Shown: in pieces, positions 54,219 through 62,690 of the stretch
Layout of the letters: each line of letters begins with the position of its first letter
Position numbering within the stretch: position 1 is the stretch's first letter
Source: Streptomyces toxytricini
Lineage (GTDB): Bacteria; Actinomycetota; Actinomycetes; Streptomycetales; Streptomycetaceae
DNA length: 64,000 nucleotides
Assembly: GCF_014649915.1 (NCBI RefSeq)
Contig: NZ_BMTY01000016.1
Coordinates: forward strand, 93,626 to 157,625
Reading direction: 5' to 3'
Made by a program: the position numbers and the translations under genes
Notes under the pieces: generated by a model
What the model was told of the DNA's origin: nothing
Seen by the model: only the letters and a program-made list of their open reading frames with translations
The model's database searches: none

Positions 54219-56306
54219 TCAGGAGTCGGGGAGTTTCGCGACGCGCAGGGCGTGGGCGAGGTCGCGGCGGTGTCCTGCGGAGACGGCCTCGGCGGCGCGC
54301 AGCAGGCGGGGGACGAGCCGGCCGGGGTCGCTGCGGGCGACGCGGGCGGCGTCCTCCGCGCTCCGGGCCCGTACGAACGCCCCAAGGACGGCGTCCGCCT
54401 CACGCTCCCGGCCGGCGTCGAGGAGCGCGGCGGCGGCCTCGGCGATGTCGGCGGCGGGGCGGGCAACGCCCTGCCGCAGCAGCGCCGCGCAGTCGGCGTG
54501 CCGCCCGGCCGCCCCGAGCGCCGCCGCGACCGCCGCGAGCCGGTCGGGCGGGAGCGAGGCCGCCTCCCACAGCAGCGTCGCCCAGTCGGCACCGAGCCCG
54601 GCGCGGCCCAGCCCGTCGGCGAGCGCAGCCAGCCGCCCGGGCGGCCAGCCGGCCGCCGCACAGAGCAGGGCGTACGCCTCACCGCCCCGCCCGGACATCC
54701 GCAGCCGAGCCAGCTCCCGCACGAACCGGCCGATGTCGTCGTCCCGCCCGGCCGCGCCCTCGCCGACGGCGTCACCGGGGTCGGAGGCCCAGCCGTGGGC
54801 CGCCCCGGCGCCCGCGGCACCGGCGTCGGCGGCCCCGCCGTGGGCGGCACCGGGGTCGGCGACGCCAGGGCGGGCGGCCCGGCGGTCGGCGGCCCCCGTG
54901 CCCGCGGCCCGGCCGTCGGGAGCCGGGCCGTCGGCGGTGGCGGCGCCCGCGGGAGCGGCGCCCGCTGGAGCGGTGACTGCGGCCGGTCCCACAGCAGGCG
55001 CGTCGGCAGCGGTAGCCGGGGCCGCGTCCCCGTGGGCGGCAGGGGCGGCGGTCCTGCCCGCGGGGGCGGCCGCTCCCGCCGCCCCCGCGAACCGCGCGCC
55101 CCGCGGCGCCGGTGCCGGTGCCGGTGCCGGTGGCCCGGCGTACGGGGTGCCGGTCGCCGCCGCATCCTCCGCGGGGGCCGCACCCGCATACCGCGCCCCA
55201 CCCGCCTTCCGCACCCGCCGGCGCGGCGACCGCTTCTGCGCGCCGGCGGAGCCGGCACCCTCCGGCTCCGGACCGCCACCCGTCGGGACACCGCAATCGG
55301 AGCGGCCATCCGCGGAGTGGTCCGCGTCAGCCGCCCCCGCATGAAGTGCGCCGCCCCCATGACGCACCTCCCCCCGCGGGAGCCGCGCCTGCGGCGCGCC
55401 GGCGGGAACGGAGCCTTCCTCCGGCCCCGGGGCACCGGCAGGCGACCCGCCGCCGGCGTCTGCGACGTCCCGCACCGGCAGCCCCGTGTCCGGCAGTTCC
55501 TCGGGACCCGCACCGCCCACCGGCTTCGGAGGGCCGGCGAACGGCACACCACCGCCCATGCCGTCCCGCGCGGAACGATCGGCGTCGCCCCCGCCCGCGG
55601 ACGGCGCCCCTCCCGCCGTCCGCAGGTCCCGCCTCGGCAGCCGCGCCTGCGGCAGTCCGGCACCGGCCGGGTGCACCGGGGCTCCCATCGGCGGCGCGTC
55701 ACCATGCGGGGGGCGGCCCTGCTCGGCCGTGCCATCCCACGGGCCGCATCCGGCTGCGGAGGTGGGCGGCCCGGGCTGGGCGGGGATGGCCGTGAGGGGC
55801 GCACGCGCCGTGAGGGTGGTCAGGCGGGTGGTGAGGTCCCTGTGGCGGGATGTCGCGCGGGCCGTGTCGTCGCGGAGCCAGGCCCGTTCGGATGCCAGGG
55901 CCGCCGCCTCCGTGCGGTCGGCCGCCCCCGCGAGGCGGGTCGTCAGCGCGTGCAGGGCGGCTTCGCAGGCGGTGCGCTGGGCGGCGGCGGCCGCGAGCTG
56001 GGCGCGGAGTTCCTCCGCGCCTCCCGGCAGGCGGTCCAGCTCCGCGGCCGCCTCGGCGCGCAGCCGGGCCGCGTACCGGACCTCGCGGGCCGCGGCCTCG
56101 GCGCCGCGGGCCGCTTCCAGGTCGGCGAGCAGCGACTCGACCACGTCCCACGGCGCCAGCGCCGCGCCCTCCAGGCAGGCCCGCAGCCCCTCGGGGTCCC
56201 GGCGCAGGAACTCCCCGTACCAGCCTGCTCCCGGGTCCAGGCGCTGCGTCAAGCCCTGTAAGTAGCCGGAGAGTCGTGCGGTCGCCGGCGAGGTCGCGGT
56301 CTCCAT
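54219..56306 (-). CDS. Low-complexity protein with coiled-coil start and helical-repeat end
   Basis: A 695-residue protein from ATG 56306; a GTG at 56324 is also possible. Residues 1 to about 190 are Ala/Arg/Glu-rich and coiled-coil-like (LLADLEAARGAEAAAREVR, AAALASERAWLRDDTARATSRHRDLTTR). Residues about 200-520 are Gly/Ala/Pro-rich with degenerate repeats around LPRRDLRTAGGA, LPRGEVRHGGGA and RRRVRKAGGARYAG. Residues about 540-695 are helical repeats of roughly 32-35 residues (MSGRGGEAYALLCAAAG, GAAGRHADCAALLRQG, DAGREREADAVLGAF) that look like TPR/PPR units. No signal peptide is seen. Related Streptomyces proteins are often given names borrowed from viral tegument proteins only because of composition. 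The function is unknown. Confidence 0.6.
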   Translation of the reverse strand: METATSPATARLSGYLQGLTQRLDPGAGWYGEFLRRDPEGLRACLEGAALAPWDVVESLLADLEAARGAEAAAREVRYAARLRAEAAAELDRLPGGAEELRAQLAAAAAQRTACEAALHALTTRLAGAADRTEAAALASERAWLRDDTARATSRHRDLTTRLTTLTARAPLTAIPAQPGPPTSAAGCGPWDGTAEQGRPPHGDAPPMGAPVHPAGAGLPQARLPRRDLRTAGGAPSAGGGDADRSARDGMGGGVPFAGPPKPVGGAGPEELPDTGLPVRDVADAGGGSPAGAPGPEEGSVPAGAPQARLPRGEVRHGGGALHAGAADADHSADGRSDCGVPTGGGPEPEGAGSAGAQKRSPRRRVRKAGGARYAGAAPAEDAAATGTPYAGPPAPAPAPAPRGARFAGAAGAAAPAGRTAAPAAHGDAAPATAADAPAVGPAAVTAPAGAAPAGAATADGPAPDGRAAGTGAADRRAARPGVADPGAAHGGAADAGAAGAGAAHGWASDPGDAVGEGAAGRDDDIGRFVRELARLRMSGRGGEAYALLCAAAGWPPGRLAALADGLGRAGLGADWATLLWEAASLPPDRLAAVAAALGAAGRHADCAALLRQGVARPAADIAEAAAALLDAGREREADAVLGAFVRARSAEDAARVARSDPGRLVPRLLRAAEAVSAGHRRDLAHALRVAKLPDS

Positions 56307-56351
56307 CCCGGCATTGGACACCACCCGTGTTACGGGCGGGCTACGGGCGCC

Positions 56352-56732
56352 TCACACGCGGATGGCGATGCCCACGTGCGGGCGCTTGCCGAGGCGGGCG
56401 GCCGCGGCGGGCAGGTCCACCGCCCAGAACTGCCACGTGTACTTCCGCGACATCAGCCGCCGCACCCGCTTCAGCCCGTCCGCGTCGAGGATCCGCGCCG
56501 TGCCCTCCAGGACTCCGGCCCCCGGCTCGACGTTCCCGCGGACGTCGCACGGGGCGAGGGAGACCCGGCCGTCGTTCCGGATCCGCTTGACCTTCCAGGA
56601 GTCGCTGCGCGTCCAGACGAACAGCTCGCCGCCGTCCGCGACCGCCCACACGGGCGTGGCGACGGCCGTGCCGTTCTTCCGGTACGTGGTCAGGCTGACG
56701 TATTTGCCGCGGCCGAGCTCTTCGAGGGTCAT
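56352..56732 (-). CDS. PPOX-class F420/FMN-dependent protein
   Basis: A 126-residue split-barrel protein. YVSLTTYRKNGTAVATPVWAVADGGELFVWTRSDSWKVKRIRNDGRVSLAPCDVRGN is the full pyridoxamine-phosphate-oxidase-like fold, and the short length fits the F420-binding PPOX group of actinobacteria. The conserved W-K-V-K-R-I-R-N segment contacts the cofactor phosphate. Its physiological substrate is unknown. It lies 45 bases upstream of the divergent low-complexity protein gene. Confidence 0.88.
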   Translation of the reverse strand: MTLEELGRGKYVSLTTYRKNGTAVATPVWAVADGGELFVWTRSDSWKVKRIRNDGRVSLAPCDVRGNVEPGAGVLEGTARILDADGLKRVRRLMSRKYTWQFWAVDLPAAAARLGKRPHVGIAIRV

Positions 56733-56741
56733 CCCGCGAGG

Positions 56742-56933
56742 CTACGGCACCCCCGGCCGCCCGGGGCCGTCCGGTGGTGAGGGTGCGGGGCCGCGGGTCG
56801 CGGCGCCGCCCGCCGGGCCCGTACGACGCGGGGCCTCTTCGGGGGCCGCGCAGGCGGCGACGAGCAGGCCGGCGGCGAGGACGGCGCCGAGGAGTCCGAT
56901 TCCGAGGCGCTGGGGCGCGTTGCTCTCTGGCAC
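56742..56933 (-). CDS. Small putative lipoprotein
   Basis: A 63-residue reading from GTG 56933, with TGAGGG just before it. A signal peptide (QRLGIGLLGAVLAAGLLVAAC) ends with the lipobox LVAAC at about residue 28; the rest is Pro/Gly/Arg-rich and disordered. It lies in the gap between the PPOX gene and the XRE regulator, on the same strand as both. The lipobox supports it, but the length and composition leave doubt. Confidence 0.5.
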   Translation of the reverse strand: MPESNAPQRLGIGLLGAVLAAGLLVAACAAPEEAPRRTGPAGGAATRGPAPSPPDGPGRPGVP

Positions 56934-57009
56934 GCCCTCAGGCTTGCCCCGTGCCCCGCTGCTCCCACCCCGGATTGGTCCGTTCGGCCCGCCGCCCCTC
57001 CCCCGCCCG

Positions 57010-57261
57010 TCAGGCCGGGACGAGGGCGCAGCGGCGGACGACGTCGTCCAGGGAGAGGCCGAGCGCCTGCGCCAGCGCGGCGACGGTGAAGAAGGCCGGG
57101 GTCGGCGCCCGCCCGGTCTCGATCTTGCGGAGGGTCTCGGCGGACAGCCCGGCGGCTGCCGCGACCTCGACCATGCTGCGCCCGCCGCGGGCCTCGCGGA
57201 GCAGGCCGCCGAGGCGTTCGCCGCGCTCGCGCTCTTCGGGGGTGAGGGGGGTTCGGACCAT
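57010..57261 (-). CDS. XRE-family helix-turn-helix regulator
   Basis: An 83-residue protein with a single HTH: GGLLREARGGRSMVEVAAAAGLSAETLRKIETGRAPTPAFFTVAALAQALGLSLDDV. LSAETLRKIETG is the recognition-helix region. The gene is divergent from a methionine aminopeptidase gene with only 65 bases between, where a perfect palindrome overlaps the aminopeptidase promoter. It is probably an autoregulator and a repressor of that gene. Confidence 0.88.
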   Translation of the reverse strand: MVRTPLTPEERERGERLGGLLREARGGRSMVEVAAAAGLSAETLRKIETGRAPTPAFFTVAALAQALGLSLDDVVRRCALVPA

Positions 57262-57305
57262 GGCCCCATCGTACCGCCGGCCCCCAACAACAATCCCGGT
57301 AAAGT

Positions 57306-57317
57306 TATACCGGTATA
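57306..57317. promoter_or_regulatory. Palindromic operator in the XRE/aminopeptidase divergent promoter
   Basis: TATACCGGTATA is a perfect 12-base palindrome, 10 bases before the aminopeptidase ATG at 57327. A half-site (CCGGTAAAG) lies next to it. TATAGT at 57314-57319 could be the -10 of a leaderless transcript, so binding would block RNA polymerase. Confidence 0.6.
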
Positions 57318-57326
57318 GTTATTGGC

Positions 57327-58094
57327 ATGGTGCAGTTGAAGACGGACAAGCAGATCGACGAGATGCGCGCCGCGGGCCGTGTCGTGGGCCGCGCCCTCGC
57401 CGCGGTGCGGGCGACCGCGCGCGTCGGGGTCACGCCCCGGTCCCTGGACCGGGTGGCGCGCGGGGTGCTCGCGGAGGCGGGGGCGTCCTCGCCGTTCCTC
57501 GGCTACCGGCCGCGGTTCGCCCCGGTGCCCTTCCCCGCGACGGCCTGCGTCTCGGTCAACGACGCGATCGTGCACGGCATCCCGGACGACCGCCCCCTCG
57601 CCGACGGCGACCTCGTCAGCGTCGACTTCGGCGCCCGCCTGCGCGGCTGGGTCGGGGACGCCGCCGTCACCTTCGCGGTCGGCCGCCCCCGCCCCGCCGA
57701 CCTGCGGCTCGTCGAGACGGCGGAGGCCGCCCTCGCCGCCGGCATCGCCGCGGCCGTCCCCGGCAACCGGATCGGGGACATCGCCCACGCCGTCGGCACG
57801 GTCTGCCGCTCCGCCGGATACGGCATTCCCGACGGCTTCGGCGGGCACGGTGTGGGCCGCGGCATGCACGAGGACCCGGGCGTGCCCAACGAGGGGCGGC
57901 CGGGGCGCGGCGTGGTGCTGCGCCCCGGCATGGTCCTGGCGATCGAGCCGATGCTGATCGCGGGCGGGACGGACGACTACACCTGCGACGGGGACGGCTG
58001 GACCCTGCGCACCGCCGACGGCAGCCGCGCCGCCCACGCGGAGCACACGGTCGCCGTCACCGCCGCCGGCCCCCGGATCCTCACGGCACCGTGA
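57327..58094 (+). CDS. map: Type I methionine aminopeptidase (extra copy)
   Basis: A 255-residue enzyme. AVTEHTVAV-like ends aside, the metal site is intact: DLVSVDFGARLRGWVGDAAVTFAVG gives the two Asp, GGHGVGRGMHEDPGVPN the His, and LAIEPMLIAGG and AEHTVAVTA the two Glu. It removes the initiator Met from new proteins. It stands alone, not beside secY/adk/infA as the housekeeping gene does in Streptomyces, and is controlled by a private XRE regulator. Confidence 0.93.
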   Translation: MVQLKTDKQIDEMRAAGRVVGRALAAVRATARVGVTPRSLDRVARGVLAEAGASSPFLGYRPRFAPVPFPATACVSVNDAIVHGIPDDRPLADGDLVSVDFGARLRGWVGDAAVTFAVGRPRPADLRLVETAEAALAAGIAAAVPGNRIGDIAHAVGTVCRSAGYGIPDGFGGHGVGRGMHEDPGVPNEGRPGRGVVLRPGMVLAIEPMLIAGGTDDYTCDGDGWTLRTADGSRAAHAEHTVAVTAAGPRILTAP

Positions 58095-58124
58095 CCGCCG
58101 GCACCGCACGGATCCGGGCCGGCG

Positions 58125-59933
58125 TCACGGCTTCCCGTGCGGGTGGACCGCCATCGCCGAGCCCCCGCCGCGCCGGGTGCGCTCCGCGGCCGCCAGCCAG
58201 CGCCCGTCCGGGAGCCGCTGCACGCCGGTCGCGGCGCCGATCTCCGGGTTCGGCCGGAAGGCGTGCCCCAGTGCCTCCAGTTCGGCGCGCAGCGGGCCGT
58301 CCCACAGGCCCGGCTCCAGTTCGGTGGTGGCCTGGTTGCGCTGGCTGGCGCGCGGCGCGGCGATGGCGTCGACCAGCGGCAGCCCGCGGTCCAGGTGCCC
58401 GGTCAGGGTCTGCAGCACGGTGGTGATGATGGTGGCCCCGCCCGGGGAGCCCACCGCGAGGACCGGCCGCCCGTGCTCGAGCACGATGGTCGGCGACATC
58501 GACGACCGCGGCCGCTTGCCGGGCCCCGGCAGGTTCGGGTCCGGCACCCCGGGGACGGCCGGGGCGAAGGAGAAGTCCGTCAGCTCGTTGTTCAGCAGGA
58601 AGCCCCGCCCGGGGACGGTGATCCCGCTGCCTCCGGTGGACTCGATGGTCAGCGTGTACGAGACGACGTTGCCCCACCGGTCGGCGACCGTCAGGTGCGT
58701 GGTGTTCTCCCCCTCGTACGTGGTCGGTACGGCCTTCCCTGCCGCGGCGCACGGCTGCGGATCGCGCGGGTCGCCCGGCGCGAGCGGGCTGGTCAGCGCC
58801 CGGTCGGGCCTGATCAGGCAGCCGCGCGCGTCCGCGAACCGCTGCGAGAGCAGCTCCCGCGTCGGGACCCGCTCGAAGGCCGGGTCGCCGACCCAGCGGC
58901 CCCGGTCGGCGAAGGAGATCCGGGAGGCCTCGATGAAGCGGTGCAGGTACTGGGCCTGCGACAGCCGGCCCAGGTCGGTGCGCTCCAGGATGTTCAGCGC
59001 CTCGCCGACGGTGGTGCCGCCGGAGGACGACGGCGCCATGCTGTACACGTCGAGGCCGCGGTAGGAGATGCGCGTCGGATCCTGCCGCTTGGTGGTGTAC
59101 GCGCGCAGGTCCGCGGCGGTCAGGTCGCCGGGGCGGACGTTGCGGGTGGCGGCCGGGTCGACGGGCGGACGGCGGACGGTGTCGACGATGTCGTCGGCGA
59201 TCGGACCCCGGTACATGGCGCCGGTGCCCTTGCGGGCGATCTCCGCGTACGTGTCCGCGAGGTCCGGGTTCTTGAAGGTGGAGCCGACGACGGGGAGGGC
59301 GCCACCGGGCAGGAACAGCGCCCTGGTGTCGGGAAAGTCCCTGAAGCGGGCCTCGTTGGCCTCGGTCTGGGCGCGGAAGGTCGCGTCCACGGTGAAGCCG
59401 CTGCGCGCGAGTCTCTCCGCCGGTTTCAGCAGCTGCTTCAGCGGGCGGGTGCCCCATGCGTCGAGGGCGCTCTTCCAGGTGGCGGGGGTGCCGGGGACGC
59501 CGACGCCGAGGCCACTGGTCTGGCCCTCCGCGAACGGGATGGGGAGGCCGTTCTCCTGGAAGAGTCCGGCGGTCGCCGAGGCCGGCGCGGTCTCCCGGCC
59601 GTCGATGGTGTGCACGCGGCGGGTGCGGGCGTCGTAGTGGACGAAGTACCCCCCGCCGCCGATGCCGGCGGAGTACGGCTCGGTGACGCCGAGAGCGGCA
59701 GCGGTCGCGACGGCGGCGTCGACGGCGTTGCCGCCGGAGCGGAGCACGCCGATGCCGGCGGCGGTGGCGTCGGGGTCGACGCTGGCGACGACGCCGCCCC
59801 AGCCGACCGCCACCGGCGTCTTGGCGGGGGTTTCCTCCCCGGCGGGGGAGGGCGGGGCCGCGGCGCCGGTGGACACCAGGGTCCCGGCGAGGGCGGCGGC
59901 GAGCGCTAACAGACGTGGGGCGGGGCGGCGCAT
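58125..59933 (-). CDS. ggt: Secreted gamma-glutamyltransferase
   Basis: A 602-residue N-terminal-nucleophile enzyme. The signal peptide is RRPAPRLLALAAALAGTLVSTGAAA. GGNAVDAAVATAAALGVTEPYSAGIGGGGYFVHYDA is the start of the large subunit. GENTTHLTVADRWGNVVSYT holds the self-cleavage Thr, and PRSSMSPTIVLEHGRPVLAVGSPGG the small-subunit substrate loop. It cleaves glutathione or other gamma-glutamyl compounds outside the cell. ATG 59933 is chosen over an upstream start at 59993 because the signal peptide begins there. It is convergent with the aminopeptidase gene. Confidence 0.95.
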   Translation of the reverse strand: MRRPAPRLLALAAALAGTLVSTGAAAPPSPAGEETPAKTPVAVGWGGVVASVDPDATAAGIGVLRSGGNAVDAAVATAAALGVTEPYSAGIGGGGYFVHYDARTRRVHTIDGRETAPASATAGLFQENGLPIPFAEGQTSGLGVGVPGTPATWKSALDAWGTRPLKQLLKPAERLARSGFTVDATFRAQTEANEARFRDFPDTRALFLPGGALPVVGSTFKNPDLADTYAEIARKGTGAMYRGPIADDIVDTVRRPPVDPAATRNVRPGDLTAADLRAYTTKRQDPTRISYRGLDVYSMAPSSSGGTTVGEALNILERTDLGRLSQAQYLHRFIEASRISFADRGRWVGDPAFERVPTRELLSQRFADARGCLIRPDRALTSPLAPGDPRDPQPCAAAGKAVPTTYEGENTTHLTVADRWGNVVSYTLTIESTGGSGITVPGRGFLLNNELTDFSFAPAVPGVPDPNLPGPGKRPRSSMSPTIVLEHGRPVLAVGSPGGATIITTVLQTLTGHLDRGLPLVDAIAAPRASQRNQATTELEPGLWDGPLRAELEALGHAFRPNPEIGAATGVQRLPDGRWLAAAERTRRGGGSAMAVHPHGKP

Positions 59934-60097
59934 GGCGTACCTCCGGTCGGCGACGGCCTGTCGGGCCCCCTGGGACAGGGCTGCGGTCGGCACTGTAACT
60001 TCACGGCCGCCCCCGCGTCAGGAAGGCCCGGCGGTGGCGGCACTTCGGCTGCCTCCACCCGGTGATTCTCCGCGGCCGCGGCATTAGCATCCGGCGC

Positions 60098-60832
60098 ATG
60101 GACGAAGACCTGCGGAACATCGTGCTCGGGCTGGCGGCGACCGCGATCAGCGGCGGCTTCGGGTGGGTGACCCGTACGTACGTGTGGCGGCGGGCGCTGC
60201 GCCGCAAGCAGGCGTTCTTCGGGCTGCCGACGGGCTCGGACTGCCTGTTCGTGGTGAACCGGCAGATGGGCGGCACGGAGGGGTCGGTGCACCGCAACGA
60301 CGCGTTCGCGCTGCTGGAGATATCCTCCCTGATCAAGGACTGCGGGGCGAACGTGCAGATCGTCGCGCACGACACGGTCCGCCAGGGGTTCGGCGAGCGG
60401 GCCGAGTTCTGCGTCGGCGGGCCCGCCTCGAACGCCCGTACCGCCGCCCACCTGGAGTCGATGCTGCCGGGGATCTCCGTCGACGTGTCGACGGAGCAGG
60501 GCCCGGACCGGGGGGCGATCCGGGTGGGCGGGCAGACGTACCGGTGGTCCAAGGGCCGGGCCGACCACGTCGTCCTGGCCCGGCTGACGAGCGGTCCGGG
60601 CACCCGGCCGGTGTTCCTGATATCCGGTCAGACGGCGGTCAGCAACCAGGCCGGCGCCCGCTACCTCGCCCGCCACCACCAAGAGCTGGCCCGCCGCCAC
60701 CGCGGCAACCCGTTCTGCCTGATGCTGAAGGTGGTGAACTCGGCGGCCTACGGGCCCGACGTGGTCGAGCTGCTGGAGGACGTCACCGCTGCGGCCCGGA
60801 CACCCGCAGCGGCAGCCGCGTCATCCCGTTGA
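60098..60832 (+). CDS. Conserved hypothetical protein with an N-terminal membrane helix
   Basis: A 244-residue protein from ATG 60098; a TTAGCAT element at 60084-60090 suggests a leaderless mRNA. One hydrophobic segment (IVLGLAATAISGGFGWVTRTYVW) precedes a basic stop-transfer region (RRALRRKQ). The rest (LFVVNRQMGGTEGSVHRNDAFALLEISSLIKDCGANVQIVAHDTV) is a compact alpha/beta domain with SISG-like and G-x-x-S-N segments. I believe it belongs to a common Streptomyces family of unknown function. Its 3' end overlaps the convergent P450 gene by 50 bases. Confidence 0.75.
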   Translation: MDEDLRNIVLGLAATAISGGFGWVTRTYVWRRALRRKQAFFGLPTGSDCLFVVNRQMGGTEGSVHRNDAFALLEISSLIKDCGANVQIVAHDTVRQGFGERAEFCVGGPASNARTAAHLESMLPGISVDVSTEQGPDRGAIRVGGQTYRWSKGRADHVVLARLTSGPGTRPVFLISGQTAVSNQAGARYLARHHQELARRHRGNPFCLMLKVVNSAAYGPDVVELLEDVTAAARTPAAAAASSR

Positions 60833-62075
60833 TGAAGTTCGACACCAGGCGGCGCGGTGGACCGGCGAGTTCGGGGGCCGGCATGGCGGCCCGCCACTCC
60901 TCCAGCAGCACCCGCAGCTGGAGCCGGGCGAAGTGGGCTCCGAGACAGACGTGCGGGCCGTCGCCGAAGGAGACGTGCGGATTGGGGGCCCGGTCCAGGA
61001 CGAGGCGCCCGGGGTCGGAGAAGACCCTCTCGTCGTGGTTGGCGGAGGCGTGGAATACGACGACCTTGTCGCCCGCGCGGATCGTCCGGCCGGCCAGCTC
61101 GGTGTCGGTCGCGGCCGTACGGCGGAAGCTGAGCACCGGCGGATGCACGCGCAGCAGCTCCTCGACGGCGCGGTCCGCGGGCACCTCCCCGGAGGCCAGC
61201 CTCCGGTAGGCGTCCGGGGCGCCGGCGAGGGCGAGCAGCGCGCCGGGGGCGGCCGAGCGGACGGTGTCGTTGCCGGCGACGGTCAGCAGGAAGAAGAACA
61301 TCTCCAGCTCGGCCGGTTCCAGCCCGGCCTCCGCGAGGGAGGTCATGACGTCGTCGCCGGGCCGGCGCCGCTTGTGCTCGGCGAGTTCCCGGGCGTACGC
61401 GAACATCTCGCCGAGCAGGGCCGGGGAGCGCGGGTTGAGCGGGGTGCCGTCCGGCCCGCGCAGCGGCTCAGGGGCGTCCTCCGGATCCTGGTAGCCGATG
61501 ACGCGCACGGTCCAGTCGAGGAGCAGGCCGCGGTCGGCGGCCGGGATGCCGAGCAGGTCGGTCAGGTTGAGCAGCGCGTACTCGTCGGTGACGGCGGGCA
61601 CCACGTCGCAGGCGCCGTCCGCGGCCTTCGCGCGGGCGGCGGCGAGGAGGGTACGGGCCCGGTCGCGGACGCGGTCCGCGAACGCGTCGACCCGGGCGGG
61701 CGTGAAGGCGCGGGAGACGGTGCGGCGCAGCCTGCCGTGGGCGGGCGGGTCCTGGTTGAGCATGGTGCTGCGCAGGAACGGCAGGTCGGCGGGGTCGGGG
61801 TCGCGGATCTGGGTGGCGCCGGCCCAGGAGGAGTACGCGGAGTGGTCGCGCAGGACGCGGACGACGTCGGCGTGCCGGGTGACGGCCCAGAAGCCGGGGC
61901 CGGCCGGCCAGCCCGAAACCTCGGGCTCCTCCTGCCAGGCGACGGGGTGGTGGTCGCGCAGCAGCCGGTAGCGCTCGTGCGGGATGCCCGCGGCGTACAG
62001 GCGCGGGTCGAACACGTCGGGGACGGAGCCTGCGGGGGCGGGGTCTCCGGTCCGGTCCGGGGATGCGGGAGGCAT
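60783..62075 (-). CDS. Cytochrome P450
   Basis: A 430-residue P450. The heme-binding loop is FGDGPHVCLGAHFARLQ with the Cys ligand. The I helix reads FLLTVAGNDTVRSAAPG, with an Asn-Asp-Thr oxygen-activation segment. EELLRVHPPVLSFRRTA supplies the E-x-x-R motif. The N terminus lacks a membrane anchor, as usual for bacterial class I P450s. No ferredoxin, reductase or biosynthetic partner is next to it, so the substrate cannot be inferred. Its stop lies inside the convergent gene. Confidence 0.94.
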   Translation of the reverse strand: MPPASPDRTGDPAPAGSVPDVFDPRLYAAGIPHERYRLLRDHHPVAWQEEPEVSGWPAGPGFWAVTRHADVVRVLRDHSAYSSWAGATQIRDPDPADLPFLRSTMLNQDPPAHGRLRRTVSRAFTPARVDAFADRVRDRARTLLAAARAKAADGACDVVPAVTDEYALLNLTDLLGIPAADRGLLLDWTVRVIGYQDPEDAPEPLRGPDGTPLNPRSPALLGEMFAYARELAEHKRRRPGDDVMTSLAEAGLEPAELEMFFFLLTVAGNDTVRSAAPGALLALAGAPDAYRRLASGEVPADRAVEELLRVHPPVLSFRRTAATDTELAGRTIRAGDKVVVFHASANHDERVFSDPGRLVLDRAPNPHVSFGDGPHVCLGAHFARLQLRVLLEEWRAAMPAPELAGPPRRLVSNFINGMTRLPLRVSGPQR

Positions 62076-62174
62076 GGGCCCACGGTGGCGGGGCGGCCCC
62101 GGCGCCGCAAGAGGGCCCGCACGGCCTGCCCGCTCCCCGTCGTGGGCGCCCTCGCCCGCGCGGCGCGGCGCACC

Positions 62175-62690
62175 TCAGAGCGGACCGGTGCGGCAGGGCT
62201 CGGGGGCCAGCACGGTGTCCGGGCCGCGCAGCCTCGCCTCGACGTGCGAGGCGGCGTTGGCCACCGCGGTGCACACCACCTGGCGGCGGGCGAGGTCCGG
62301 AAGTTTGGCCACGTCGATCGGCAGGCGGACCTCGATGACGTCGTCGGCGGGGCCCTCCACGGTGGTCGTCCCGGCGAGGGCGAGGTCGACCGGGGGCAGC
62401 GCGGTCCGCAGCCCGGAGGCCCGCTCCCGCTCACCCGGTCCGACGAGCAGCCGGAACAGCGCGACCTGGACCCCCGGCGCGGAATAGCCGGAATGCGTGG
62501 CGACGAGGCGCGAGTCGGGCGTCAGGAAGTACACCAGCGAATCCGCACTGCCTTCCTCGGGCCGCACCTCCACTTCGGCGGGGGCGCCGCTCTCCACGAC
62601 CCCCGTCGTCTTGATGCCGCAGCCGGCGAGCAGCAGCCCGGCCGCGGCCGCGGCGGAAGCCGCACGGGCGGCGTCGCGGATCCTGCTCAT
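62175..62690 (-). CDS. Putative lipoprotein with a GerMN-like domain
   Basis: A 171-residue protein. The signal peptide ends with the lipobox LLAGC (about residue 24), then a short linker (GIKTTGVVESG). The mature part (LVYFLTPDSRLVATHSGYSAPGVQVALFRLLVGPGERERASGLRTALPP) resembles GerMN domains of Streptomyces lipoproteins such as those beside LpqB-type kinases. Its ATG overlaps the stop of the sensor-kinase gene, so the two are one operon; it may sense or modulate the kinase. Confidence 0.78.
   Translation of the reverse strand: MSRIRDAARAASAAAAAGLLLAGCGIKTTGVVESGAPAEVEVRPEEGSADSLVYFLTPDSRLVATHSGYSAPGVQVALFRLLVGPGERERASGLRTALPPVDLALAGTTTVEGPADDVIEVRLPIDVAKLPDLARRQVVCTAVANAASHVEARLRGPDTVLAPEPCRTGPL

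Noticed and set aside
57010..58094. Toxin-antitoxin system made of the XRE regulator and its divergent partner
   Set aside because: The partner is a complete methionine aminopeptidase, and toxin-antitoxin genes are normally in one operon rather than divergent.
56742..58109. A long minus-strand reading across the aminopeptidase, XRE and lipoprotein region
   Set aside because: It is antisense to the aminopeptidase and out of frame with the XRE gene. Only its last 63 codons, with a lipobox, look real and are listed separately.
59934..59993. A longer gamma-glutamyltransferase beginning at 59993
   Set aside because: It would place 20 polar residues before the signal peptide that begins at the ATG at 59933.
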